A stretch of DNA of 23,932 nt from CAZQYB01 sp964582985 (GTDB lineage Bacteria; Planctomycetota; Phycisphaerae; Sedimentisphaerales; Anaerobacaceae). Positions 1 to 7,953 of the stretch are shown here, in pieces. The notes under the pieces are model-generated. The model saw only the letters and a program-made list of their open reading frames with translations. It was not told where the DNA came from and searched no databases. Position 1 is the stretch's first letter. The number at the start of each line of letters is the position of its first letter. The stretch covers positions 1-23,932 of the forward strand of contig CAZOUM010000045.1 in the NCBI GenBank assembly GCA_964582985.1, given 5' to 3'. Both the position numbers and the translations under genes were made by a program.

Positions 1-85
1 ACCGATCGTAAACAATCGCAATGTCTTTTCACCACCAGCTTTCATAAAGCAGATAAGCTCATACGGCTAATAGCTTGTTCTTGTC

Positions 86-113
86 CTACTTTTTGTAAGC
101 TTCTTTCGGCTCG
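86..113 (-). repeat. Partial duplicate of the hisI 3' end
   Basis: These 28 bases match 159-186, the last codons and stop of hisI, with a single mismatch, at an offset of 73 bases. Read on the minus strand both copies would encode EPKEAYKK followed by a stop, and the one difference is synonymous (CCG versus CCA for Pro). The 45 bases between the copies are not repeated. No open frame leads into this copy, so it looks like a remnant of a local duplication or recombination at the gene's 3' end. I see no supported gene in 1-158 otherwise. Confidence 0.75.
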
Positions 114-158
114 GAGCAACTTCCAGTAACCACCACGCATTTATCGTGTTACAGACCA

Positions 159-572
159 CTACTTTTTGTAAGCTTCTTTTGGCTCGTAGACTTTTTCTGC
201 GATAAATTCCAGCTCCTTGTCGCTGCCGGCCTTCAATACACGGTAAAAACACGATTGATAGCCTGCGTGACATTGGCCGGCATCGACAGCTACTTTAAGA
301 ACCAGACAATCCTGGTCGCAGTCCACAAGTATTTGCTGGACTTTCTGGAAGTGGCCGCTTTCCTCGCCTTTCTTCCACAACTTCTTCCGTGACCTGCTAA
401 AGTACGTGGCATAGCCGGTCTTTATCGTTAAATCCAGGGCCTCCTGGTTCATATAAGCGACCATAAGCACCTGGCCGGTCTTTACATCCTGAGCTATAAC
501 TGGTATCAGCCCATTCTCATCAAACTGCGGACTAAATTCCAAACTCTCTTCAATAGTCTGCCTTGCAGCCAT
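159..572 (-). CDS. hisI: Phosphoribosyl-AMP cyclohydrolase
   Basis: HisI opens the adenine ring of phosphoribosyl-AMP in the third step of histidine biosynthesis; it is cytoplasmic and metal dependent. The 137-residue product has the family core: FDENGLIPVIAQD near the N-terminus, the metal-binding segment VDCDQDC around residues 83-89, and the zinc site CHAGYQSCFY around residues 101-110. The length fits stand-alone HisI, and no HisE (phosphoribosyl-ATP pyrophosphatase) domain is fused. The ATG is preceded by AGGAGA about eight bases upstream, which supports this start. The gene is divergent from the membrane protein to its right. Its stop lies inside the second copy of the 28-base repeat described at 86-113. 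Confidence 0.95.
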   Translation of the reverse strand: MAARQTIEESLEFSPQFDENGLIPVIAQDVKTGQVLMVAYMNQEALDLTIKTGYATYFSRSRKKLWKKGEESGHFQKVQQILVDCDQDCLVLKVAVDAGQCHAGYQSCFYRVLKAGSDKELEFIAEKVYEPKEAYKK

Positions 573-671
573 CTGCCGGCTCTCCTAAATTGATTGTTAC
601 ATCTTGCCAGAGGAAGTTTTACCGATTATTATCTGCAAGAACAAGTTTTTTTAAGGCAGACTGCCCCAATA

Positions 672-1727
672 ATGACTCAAGGCAAAGGCGGCAAAAGCAA
701 ACACATATTCTTCTATCTGCGCATCGCATTTGTTCTGTGCGGAATTGCCTGCGGGATATATTGGCTTTCCGGAGGCCGGCGTTGGTCCAATTTGACAAAG
801 ATTTTCCTTCAAATGAATTTGTGGGTCTTTGCGGCGGCTCTGGGTATTTTTGTCATCGGCCAGATACTGGTAGGATTACGCTGGTGGCTGTTGCTTAGGA
901 CCCAGTCTATCTTCATAAGCTTCTGGGCTGCTGTCAGACTGCATTTCCTGGGGCTTTTCTACAACAATTTCATGCCAAGTTCGGTGGGAGGCGATTTAAT
1001 TCGGGCCTGGTACGTTACCAGACACACCGATAGAAGATTCGAAGCGGCCTTGAGTGTATTTGTTGACAGAGTAATTGGATTGTTAAGCACACTGACAATT
1101 TCCGGCTTTTTCTACATCGTTTTCCTGCGAGGTCACGGCGTTGTAAAGACCTCAGACAGCCGGGGCGGTTTTTTGAAGTCCGTCGCAGAGTATAGCTGGA
1201 TTTTTCTTGGGGTGGCTGTCGGCATAGCTGCAATTTTAGGCCTGCTTTTTTTACACCGCAAAGGCAGGCTGATAATGATAAAAGCCTGGTCTTATATCCG
1301 TATGCTTGGCACAAGGATGATTAAGAAGCTGAAGGATTCGATAGCCATTTACTGCAGAAGGCCTTTGATAATCCTGGCAGCATTTGGACTGACGGTTTTT
1401 TTACAGATTTTGGTAATCACAGGCTTCTGGTTTCTCGGGAAAAATCTTGGGATTGATGCCAGCGTCAAGTACTACTATGTCTTTTTTACACTGACGTGGG
1501 TCCTGGGTGCGGTCCCTATCAGTATTGGCGGGGCGGTGGTGGTGGAATTTTCACTTGCTTCGTTGTTTGTTAAGTTTGCCGGCGTTGGCCAGGAGGCGGC
1601 CGGTGCGCTGGCATTGTGTCAGCGTGCCGTATGGATGCTGGCTTCTTTGCCGGGAGCGGTGATACATTTGCTCGGCGCCCATCTGCCTAAAGACTTTTTT
1701 ATTGACTCCGGCGAGTCTGTAGATTAA
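672..1727 (+). CDS. UPF0104 / lysylphosphatidylglycerol synthase TM-type flippase-like membrane protein
   Basis: This is a polytopic inner-membrane protein of 351 residues with about seven or eight hydrophobic segments. It carries the family signature NNFMPSSVGGDLIR at residues 98-111, after a GLRWWLLL segment. Relatives (Pfam LPG_synthase_TM, formerly UPF0104; AglD-like) lack the lysyltransferase domain of MprF and are thought to act on lipid-linked substrates; the exact substrate cannot be read here. The frame is open to a TTG at 594, but that start would add 26 non-hydrophobic residues, so I prefer the ATG at 672. No convincing ribosome site precedes either start. The gene is divergent from hisI and followed by a structured 98-base gap. 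Confidence 0.85.
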   Translation: MTQGKGGKSKHIFFYLRIAFVLCGIACGIYWLSGGRRWSNLTKIFLQMNLWVFAAALGIFVIGQILVGLRWWLLLRTQSIFISFWAAVRLHFLGLFYNNFMPSSVGGDLIRAWYVTRHTDRRFEAALSVFVDRVIGLLSTLTISGFFYIVFLRGHGVVKTSDSRGGFLKSVAEYSWIFLGVAVGIAAILGLLFLHRKGRLIMIKAWSYIRMLGTRMIKKLKDSIAIYCRRPLIILAAFGLTVFLQILVITGFWFLGKNLGIDASVKYYYVFFTLTWVLGAVPISIGGAVVVEFSLASLFVKFAGVGQEAAGALALCQRAVWMLASLPGAVIHLLGAHLPKDFFIDSGESVD

Positions 1728-1792
1728 CCTGCTGTACTCTGGAAGGGGTCTTTATAACCATCTTCGAGGGACTTGGCGAAGATAAGCAGGTT
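1726..1792 (+). other. Nested inverted repeats in the gap before the DUF502 gene
   Basis: AACCTGCT at 1726-1733 is complementary to AGCAGGTT at 1785-1792. Inside it ATCTTCG at 1760-1766 is complementary to CGAAGAT at 1777-1783. The two stems nest into one extended hairpin with a one-base offset on the right side. It starts on the stop codon of the upstream gene and ends 33 bases before the next ATG. There is no U tract after it, so it is not a standard terminator; it could be a processing or leader element. Confidence 0.5.
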
Positions 1793-1825
1793 ACCGATAA
1801 AAGCAAAGGACTGCTGCTAACGAAT

Positions 1826-2545
1826 ATGAGCATTGCAAAACGCTGCAAAAGCTACTTTCTGCGTGGCCTGGCGGTACTGCTGCCGGCCATCGTCACAATC
1901 TGGATATTAGTCACCGTCTACAGGTTCATCCAGGAAAAGATCAGCGTCCATATAAACTGGGGCCTGGTCCGCCTGACAATGGTAATTAAAGGGATTGACT
2001 GGAGCGATGAAGCTATCAGAAAGGTCTGGAGCGATTTTTGGGTGGATGGATTGGGCTCCATAGCAGGCTTTATTATAGCGGTCGTGGCCGTTTTCATAGT
2101 TGGGGCATTATTGGCCAGCGTGGTCGGCAGGGCACTGTGGAAATTGATTGAAGGCTTCATAATGAATACGCCGATTTTAAGGCGGATTTATCCCTATGTT
2201 AAGCAGATTACCGACTTTGTGCTTACCCAAGACCAGCAGAAAAAGCTGTTCTCAAGAGTGGTTGCCCTCGAATGGCCGCGAAAAGGTGTATGGTCGATCG
2301 GCTTTGTCACCGGCTCCGGACTAAAAAAAGTGGTGGACAACGTGGAGAAGGAATTCCTTACGATTCTCATACCCAATTCGCCGATGCCGGTTACCGGCTA
2401 TGTCATAATGCTTCCGAAAGAACAGACCATAGCCCTGGATATGACGGTGGAAGAGGCCTTTAGATTCACAATAAGCGCTGGAGTTATAGCCCCGAACAAC
2501 CAGCAGGTAGCTGCCCTGCCGAAAGCTGAATTGGAAAATAAATAA
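1826..2545 (+). CDS. DUF502 family membrane protein
   Basis: The 239-residue protein has the DUF502 layout. It has a short basic N-terminus, a first membrane helix around residues 12-34 beginning FLRGLAVLLPAIVTIWI, a second helix around residues 72-97 rich in Gly, Ala and Val, and a soluble C-terminal half. That half contains NTPILRRIYPYVKQI, a conserved loop of this family, and a GFVTG motif. The length matches the family's usual 200-240 residues. The biochemical role of DUF502 is not established. The gene lies between the flippase-like gene and hpf on the same strand and may be co-transcribed with both. The start is the first ATG, with only a weak AAAGGA about 15 bases upstream. Confidence 0.88.
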   Translation: MSIAKRCKSYFLRGLAVLLPAIVTIWILVTVYRFIQEKISVHINWGLVRLTMVIKGIDWSDEAIRKVWSDFWVDGLGSIAGFIIAVVAVFIVGALLASVVGRALWKLIEGFIMNTPILRRIYPYVKQITDFVLTQDQQKKLFSRVVALEWPRKGVWSIGFVTGSGLKKVVDNVEKEFLTILIPNSPMPVTGYVIMLPKEQTIALDMTVEEAFRFTISAGVIAPNNQQVAALPKAELENK

Positions 2546-2592
2546 AGAGAAAAGATAAGGATTTCGTTTGGCAATAGTTAAGGAGAACGACG

Positions 2593-2913
2593 TTGCTTTT
2601 TACTATTACCGGTAAACATATCGATATAACGGAAGCTATCAGAACATACGCTCAAAAAAAGACTTCAAAGCTTTCCAGATATTATGATAGTATCAACCAT
2701 GTTGAGGTGACGATAGACGGCAACGAGGGCGGAAAAATAAGCGTGGAAATAATAGCAAGGGCGGAACATAACAAAGTCTTCGTTGTTACCGAAACCGGGC
2801 AGGATGTCCGCCGATGTATTAGTGTAGCTGCCCGTAAGCTTGAGAGACAGCTTAAAAGACAAAAAGGCAAGGAGCGGGACAATAAACGCTCAGGTGTCAC
2901 GGAGTTAACATAA
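2593..2913 (+). CDS. hpf: Ribosome hibernation promoting factor, short form
   Basis: HPF/RaiA proteins bind the small ribosomal subunit in the tRNA and mRNA channel and silence ribosomes under stress or starvation. The 106-residue protein is a single ribosome-binding domain. It opens with FTITGKHIDITEAIRTYAQKK, has the DGNEGGKISVEI strand in the middle and a basic C-terminus of KRQKGKERDNKR type. It lacks the C-terminal dimerisation domain of long HPF. The start is a TTG at 2593, fixed by an excellent AAGGAG at 2580-2585 and by the family N-terminus. It sits just upstream of a PtsN-like gene, a pairing also common near rpoN in other bacteria. Confidence 0.93.
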   Translation: MLFTITGKHIDITEAIRTYAQKKTSKLSRYYDSINHVEVTIDGNEGGKISVEIIARAEHNKVFVVTETGQDVRRCISVAARKLERQLKRQKGKERDNKRSGVTELT

Positions 2914-2965
2914 CTTTGCAATCTTGGTTTGGATGGATAAAGGCAGATAGGAAACTATCTCAAAA

Positions 2966-3024
2966 CTGTCACCTTGAGCTTGTGCCCAAGGTGCGAAGCG
3001 AAGGGTCTGAAAGGTCCTGGCAAG
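2966..3024. repeat. Hairpin-forming intergenic repeat of the 'CTTGAGCTTG' kind
   Basis: CACCTTG at 2970-2976 pairs with CAAGGTG at 2987-2993 around a ten-base loop, followed by GCGAAGCGAAGGGTCTGAA. I recall very similar intergenic segments as dispersed repeats in several environmental bacterial genomes, but only one copy is present here. It fills most of the 181-base gap between hpf and the PTS gene, and no small gene is supported there. Confidence 0.4.
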
Positions 3025-3094
3025 AGGTTCTTTGTTGCATAATGGTATTCTTAGTTTTGAGCCGGTCCCCGAAGGATGATTTTGGGCGGATAAA

Positions 3095-3568
3095 ATGAAG
3101 TTTGCGGATTTTGTTTGTTTTGAGGCGATAATACCCCAGCTGAAAGCCGCCGACCGTGATGGTGTGATAGCTGAGCTTGTCTCGGCTCTCGATAAGGCCG
3201 GCCGGCTCGGAAACAAAAACCGCCAAAAGATTATCAAGGCGGTTATAAAAAGAGAAAACGAAGCCAGTACCGGAATGGGCAAGGGCGTTGCCGTGCCCCA
3301 CGTCAAACACGAAGCGGTCAAAGACGTGGTCACTGCAGTTGGGCTAAGCGGCGGCGGTATTGATTTTTCTTCGCTGGACAAACAGCCGGTGTTTTCTGTG
3401 ATACTTTTGCTCAGCCCATCAGACAACCCTGACAAGCATCTGCAGGCGATGGAGACTATCTTCAAGCACCTGCAGCAGGACAAATTTCGCAGGTTCTTAA
3501 GACAATGCCAGACAGCCGAACAAATCGAGGACCTGCTGCGGGAAGCCGACGAAAACCCATCGTTGTGA
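3095..3568 (+). CDS. PTS IIA protein, PtsN (nitrogen-PTS / fructose IIA) type
   Basis: The 157-residue cytoplasmic protein is a PTS EIIA type-2 domain, which accepts a phosphate from HPr on a histidine. The hallmark STGMGKGVAVPH spans about residues 58-69, with His69 the expected phosphorylation site. The later DNPDKHLQAMETIFKHL helix is also typical. No membrane IIB/IIC genes are nearby, and the hpf neighbour fits a regulatory PtsN-like role rather than sugar transport. GGGCGGA lies a few bases before the ATG as a modest ribosome site. The nearby sugar locus makes carbon-state control thinkable, but the sequence does not show it. Confidence 0.87.
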   Translation: MKFADFVCFEAIIPQLKAADRDGVIAELVSALDKAGRLGNKNRQKIIKAVIKRENEASTGMGKGVAVPHVKHEAVKDVVTAVGLSGGGIDFSSLDKQPVFSVILLLSPSDNPDKHLQAMETIFKHLQQDKFRRFLRQCQTAEQIEDLLREADENPSL

Positions 3569-3668
3569 TGATATGGTATATATAGCCGTAATAAAGACGG
3601 TGACAGCTTGACGAACTGGGCTCATAGGTGCAAGCTGGCTGCTCACCCCGCATAGTGACATCATAAAA

Positions 3669-3742
3669 CGCGCCCGGCAGGACTCGAACCTGCAACCTTC
3701 GGATTCGAAGTCCGCGACTCTATCCAATTGAGCTACGGGCGC
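3669..3742 (-). tRNA. tRNA-Arg (anticodon TCG)
   Basis: On the minus strand the arms can be folded by eye. The acceptor stem is GCGCCCG (3742-3736) with CGGGCGC (3676-3670) and discriminator G at 3669. The D arm is GCTC with GAGT. The anticodon arm is GCGGA, loop CTTCGAA and TCCGA, with the top pair a G-A mismatch. The T arm is GCAGG, loop TTCGAGT and CCTGC. The anticodon is TCG, reading CGA. The 3' CCA is not encoded. It marks the border between the housekeeping block and the glycan locus, 43 bases beyond the last hydrolase gene and on the same strand. Confidence 0.95.
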
Positions 3743-3785
3743 AAAAAACGTTCATACAAGAGCCCAAAAGATGCTCGTTTCAGAA

Positions 3786-6380
3786 CTACTTTTCCCCTAA
3801 AATCACTCTCTTAAATTGCGACGGCGGTACACCTTTTGGAACTACCACAAAAATTTGGTCCCTATCAGTTTCAAATTTCAAAAGCGCACCACGCGCATCT
3901 TTCCATTTGCCGCCGTTTCGAAATAACGTCACCTCGGTATCAGGCCAAGGATTCCGCAGCCTACATTGGCCTCCAAACTGCGATTTTATTTCAACAAACT
4001 CAATATGTCCACTCTGCATTGATGATGTGACAAGAAATCCGCCGCGGCAAAGTAGCGTGAATGCCGCGTCCCAGTCACTCGGCCAGGCGGCAAAGACGCG
4101 GATGACGGAGTCTTGTCCCGGACAAGGAGGAACGCTCTGGCATAGCGCTAAGTGCAGTGCATCAGCAACTATGCCCAAACGCTGAACGCCTATCGCATTG
4201 ACACCTTCTCTGAGTGTCATCCGATTTGCTAAAACTCCGGTTCTACCGGTTTGAACAAAATAGCAGAAGTCGGTTTCCGGCGTCAAGCATCTTATCTGAT
4301 TCGGCAGCCAGGCCTTTATGATTTCGGGACGACCTAACATTGCAGCCGCGATGGGGGTTCTATCCAAAATATGTACTCCCCTCTCAAAATCAATTCCGTT
4401 AGGGAAGAATGTTGCTTTGGCTAACTCGATTATTTCCGGGTCTTTTGTTTCGAGGGTGACAAGGTCGTAGGTATAGAACGGCCGATGCGAGCTATAGCGG
4501 CGCAAACCGCTTTCAGCGTCTCTAACGGTGGGCAGCGGAACTAAGTTGTCGAACAATTCACGCCAGGCGCCTCTCAAATCTTCATCTATGTCGAGAATCT
4601 CGGAAGCTCTTATGGCGACCGGCAGTATCCCCCGCATTGCTGTGATCTCATCCATTGTATCCTGACGATACCCCCGCCAACTCTCGTTGTTGTTCACATA
4701 GTAGATGTGATACTTGCCATCCGGGCCTCTCTTTACATTTGGAAAGTTGCGATAGAATTCGGCTGCACCCTTTATCATCGGATAAGCGCGCTCGCGCAGC
4801 CATTGTTTATCCAAGGTGTATTCGTATCGTTGCCAAAACAGGTAGGCAATCTTGGCTGTTGCAGAGAGCAGGTGGACACAATGACCGTAAGGGCCTTGTC
4901 CTTTCTCCGTGTATACCCATCGTCCATCTATCCAACTGCCATAATTCTTCCAGTTCCATCGGCCGTTATGCGGATGTTTGGCAAATGCAAATTCACGAAA
5001 TCTTTTAGACCTTTGCCTCCAGGTTTTTTTTAGCAGGTAAAGTTCTCTCATTTCTTCAGCTATGTCATCAGGCAGCTTCGCAAGGCCGTCAAAGAAAACT
5101 GTCTCTGGAATGAAAATACCTTTGCTGTCCCATTGCTGTCGGGCTGCGAGCGCGCAGGCATCGTACATGCCGCCGTACATATCGAACATTGGGTCCATCA
5201 GTTCCAGCCGATTGGCGGGAATCAGTCCATGGTAGTAAAAGCTCGCATTATTCCACCAGTGTTGGGCGCCCCAATGATGCAAGTCGCCTTCCGTGCTCCA
5301 TATCATACAGCCATAGCGAGGAGGGAATTTGCCGCGCGAACTTGAGGCCATAATATACAAGAAGTACGTATAGTTCTCTTCGATGAAATCAGCGACGCCA
5401 TCGTCACTATGTAAATGAATAAATGCCCTCGCCCAAAAATCGTGCCACCATTTCTTGTTGGATTTGAACAGTCCGTCAAATCCTTTGGCAGCGGCAGCTT
5501 CGAGCTGGTTGAGAGCAGAGGCAATTATGTCCTCTTTTCGGTCAAAGGTTGCCGCACTGGCAATTAGAATTGTGAACGAGCCCTTGCCCGGCTTGGCAGC
5601 CAATCGCGCCTCGGTGACACTGGCAATTTTGGCTTTGGACTTGCGGCCAATGATGCCGATTGCTACCGCTGAGCTACAGTAGTAGTCGCCTTCTTCAAAC
5701 TCCTGAGTCAGGATAATCCTGCCATTTCGAATGTGCAACTTTGATGTAGCAGTATGATGCTTAGTCTTGACCACCGAGTTCTGTCGTATCCGATACTCTG
5801 CTGATTGTCCGGGAAAGGATTTGGCAATGTGCCGAAGCATCCTTAGATTTGCGTTTATCGTGCTCGGCTTCTTTCGCCGGTCGGTGACCTTAATTGCCAT
5901 GACATCCCGCTCATGCCAGGCAAGTATCTTAGCCTTGACGCCTTTGCCTTCTACCGTCACAAGAGCATCATAGACGGAAAGGTGCTGTGGTGCGCGTTCA
6001 TTCGGAAAGACGTCAGGCCCAAAATCAACGAAGTCGATATCGACAGAACCGCAGCCGTAGGCGTAGTCCCAGTCGCGTCTGTTAAAACTTTTTGAATAGC
6101 TGTTATTTGCGTAGACATCTACGCGATTAATCTGAAACTTCAGTGCCGAGGGTGACGTCCACACGAGGCTGCCCATTCGGCCGTTGCCCACCGGCAGACC
6201 GTCCTCGCTGCGAATAACCGGTTTATCATATGTGAGGTCCGCGCGCGATACCAGCTTCCTGTAATTGACAGACAGTATTGAGGATTGAGCCGCTGCCTTA
6301 CAATGGTCATTGCAAAGCCCGAAAACTACAACAACCAGAACGAGGTCACTGAACCTGAACAGCTTTACTTTGTCTCTCAT
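3786..6380 (-). CDS. Divergent GH95-like exported glycoside hydrolase
   Basis: The 864-residue protein has a signal peptide (MRDKVKLFRF, then a LVLVVVVFGL core and a KAAAQ cleavage-like region). A GH95-like N-terminal beta domain follows, with GLPVGNGRMGSLVW at residues 61-74, then a long helical region expected to form an (alpha/alpha)6 barrel. Where canonical GH95 has the Asn-X-Asn motif before an MNYW-type segment, this protein reads HHWGAQHWWNNASFYYHGL, so the usual active-site asparagines are not recognisable. Activity and substrate are therefore uncertain. AAAGGAG at 6392-6398 serves either the ATG at 6380 (11-base spacing) or an in-frame GTG at 6386 (5-base spacing). The gene starts about 30 bases after the sulfatase stop and is the last of the five-gene minus-strand run. 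Confidence 0.8.
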   Translation of the reverse strand: MRDKVKLFRFSDLVLVVVVFGLCNDHCKAAAQSSILSVNYRKLVSRADLTYDKPVIRSEDGLPVGNGRMGSLVWTSPSALKFQINRVDVYANNSYSKSFNRRDWDYAYGCGSVDIDFVDFGPDVFPNERAPQHLSVYDALVTVEGKGVKAKILAWHERDVMAIKVTDRRKKPSTINANLRMLRHIAKSFPGQSAEYRIRQNSVVKTKHHTATSKLHIRNGRIILTQEFEEGDYYCSSAVAIGIIGRKSKAKIASVTEARLAAKPGKGSFTILIASAATFDRKEDIIASALNQLEAAAAKGFDGLFKSNKKWWHDFWARAFIHLHSDDGVADFIEENYTYFLYIMASSSRGKFPPRYGCMIWSTEGDLHHWGAQHWWNNASFYYHGLIPANRLELMDPMFDMYGGMYDACALAARQQWDSKGIFIPETVFFDGLAKLPDDIAEEMRELYLLKKTWRQRSKRFREFAFAKHPHNGRWNWKNYGSWIDGRWVYTEKGQGPYGHCVHLLSATAKIAYLFWQRYEYTLDKQWLRERAYPMIKGAAEFYRNFPNVKRGPDGKYHIYYVNNNESWRGYRQDTMDEITAMRGILPVAIRASEILDIDEDLRGAWRELFDNLVPLPTVRDAESGLRRYSSHRPFYTYDLVTLETKDPEIIELAKATFFPNGIDFERGVHILDRTPIAAAMLGRPEIIKAWLPNQIRCLTPETDFCYFVQTGRTGVLANRMTLREGVNAIGVQRLGIVADALHLALCQSVPPCPGQDSVIRVFAAWPSDWDAAFTLLCRGGFLVTSSMQSGHIEFVEIKSQFGGQCRLRNPWPDTEVTLFRNGGKWKDARGALLKFETDRDQIFVVVPKGVPPSQFKRVILGEK

Positions 6381-6415
6381 TTTCACAAAGGCTCCTTTCC
6401 TGAACTCTGAAAAAA

Positions 6416-7900
6416 TTAACCAGTGGGCCGTACCGCACGCTTCCAGAAGTCCCTGTAGTAGTAGGGGTAATGGTCCCACGGAGACTCGCCCTCTATACGC
6501 GGGTCTTTCGTGTCACGCTGGTACTGCTCAAGCTGGCCCAGTAGCTTCCTTTTGACCCTGGCGAAGGCATGGTCGGCAGCGAGATTGTGTATCTGAGCCG
6601 GGTCCTTGCTTACGTCGTACAGCTCCTCCGCAGGGCGCTTGCCGAAGGCCAATTGGAATAGCGGCGCTACGTTGGGGTCGTCTTTATGCTCCATCATATA
6701 CGTTTTAGTGGGGCTGTTGTCGATGTCACCATAGATGCTCTGATGGGACGATTCGAAGTCCGGGCCGCCCGCGGGCCAGCGCTCAGGTTCGTAATTTCGA
6801 ATGTAAAGCCAGCGGTGCGTGCGAATGGTACGGCAGGGATATCCCACACCGTTCGGCCGGCACCAGGTGTGACGCTCCAGAGCAGTGAACACACGATTTC
6901 TTTTTGGGTCTACGCGTCCGGACTTACCTGAGAGCAGGACTTTCAGAAAACTGCGGCCGGTCATCTCCTTCGGCACCTCAACTCCGGCTGCCTCCAGAAA
7001 TGTCGGAGCAAAATCCGTATGGCTAATCAGATCGTCAACTATACGATTACCTTTGATGTTCGCCGCCCAGCGAACGGCCAGCGGCATCCGCGTGCTATAG
7101 TCGTACAAATTGGTCTTGGCGCGTGGGAACGGCATACCGTTGTCCGAAGTCACCACAATCAATGTGTTGTCCAGCTCTCCCTTTTCTTCAAGTATTTGCA
7201 ACAACTGTCCGACTTCGCGGTCGAATCTCTGAATCTCCCAGTAGTAGTCACAAATATCCGTACGGACCTCTTCGCTGTCAGCCAGAAACTCCGGCACGGT
7301 GACATTCTCGAGCTTCATCCCGCTCTTCAAACCGGATTGCCACTTGTAGCCACGGTGTGGGTCACTACTGCCGAACCAAAAGCAAAAAGGCTGGCCCTCC
7401 GGACGAGCCTCCAAAAACTGCTCGAAGCTTTTATATCGCGGGCCCGCAGGATTTTGCTTTCGCCCGCTTGGCTTCACTCGACCTGGGCTCCATCCCTTGC
7501 GGGTGAAGCCTACGTGATAACCTGCACCCTCCAGCAAGTCGGTATAGACCTGGAACTTCGCCGGTAGCGTGCCAAATAGCAACCCGCCTTCTTCCAGACG
7601 CCAGATGTCTTGCCCGGTCAGGATGGCACCTCGCGACGGCGTACACGAAGACGCCGCACAGAAGGAATGCGTAAACAGAACACCTTCTTTGGCGACGCGG
7701 TCGAAGTTAGGCGTCTTGACGACCTTGTCACCATAAGCGCCGGCGTGGAGCCACGACTGGTCATCTGATATGCAAAACAGAATATTGGGCCTCTTTGCGG
7801 ACTTCTTGCCCCCAGAGAGCTTTACGCCGTTCGCACAGCCTGAAATAGTCAGCGATGCCGCACCGACCCCAATGGCTTTGAGAAAATCACGTCGATTCAT
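6416..7900 (-). CDS. Exported formylglycine-dependent sulfatase (S1 family)
   Basis: It hydrolyses sulfate esters, here probably on a sulfated glycan. The 494-residue protein begins MNRRDFLKAIG, a twin-arginine signal, and LTISGC at residues 17-22 resembles a lipobox, so a Tat lipoprotein is likely. Metal-site residues occur at SDDQ (45-48) and SDNG (252-255), and SSDPHRG lies at 178-184. The maturation motif is C86-T-P-S-R90, the Cys type that is converted to formylglycine; no maturase gene lies in this window. AAAGGA about eight bases before the ATG supports the start. The subfamily and the bond cleaved cannot be fixed by eye. It is flanked by an isomerase-like gene and a GH95-like gene on the same strand. 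Confidence 0.94.
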   Translation of the reverse strand: MNRRDFLKAIGVGAASLTISGCANGVKLSGGKKSAKRPNILFCISDDQSWLHAGAYGDKVVKTPNFDRVAKEGVLFTHSFCAASSCTPSRGAILTGQDIWRLEEGGLLFGTLPAKFQVYTDLLEGAGYHVGFTRKGWSPGRVKPSGRKQNPAGPRYKSFEQFLEARPEGQPFCFWFGSSDPHRGYKWQSGLKSGMKLENVTVPEFLADSEEVRTDICDYYWEIQRFDREVGQLLQILEEKGELDNTLIVVTSDNGMPFPRAKTNLYDYSTRMPLAVRWAANIKGNRIVDDLISHTDFAPTFLEAAGVEVPKEMTGRSFLKVLLSGKSGRVDPKRNRVFTALERHTWCRPNGVGYPCRTIRTHRWLYIRNYEPERWPAGGPDFESSHQSIYGDIDNSPTKTYMMEHKDDPNVAPLFQLAFGKRPAEELYDVSKDPAQIHNLAADHAFARVKRKLLGQLEQYQRDTKDPRIEGESPWDHYPYYYRDFWKRAVRPTG

Positions 7901-7953
7901 AACACCGTCCTTTCACGCGGAACTTTAGACTCCTTTGCTAAACAAGACCCTGC

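Noticed and set aside
67..273. 68-codon minus-strand open frame overlapping the hisI end
   Set aside because: It is out of frame with hisI and overlaps its coding sequence; it arises around the duplicated 28-base segment.
2905..3483. 192-codon minus-strand open frame opposite the PTS gene
   Set aside because: It is antisense to a clear PtsN-like gene and has no domain; a shadow of that gene's codon use.
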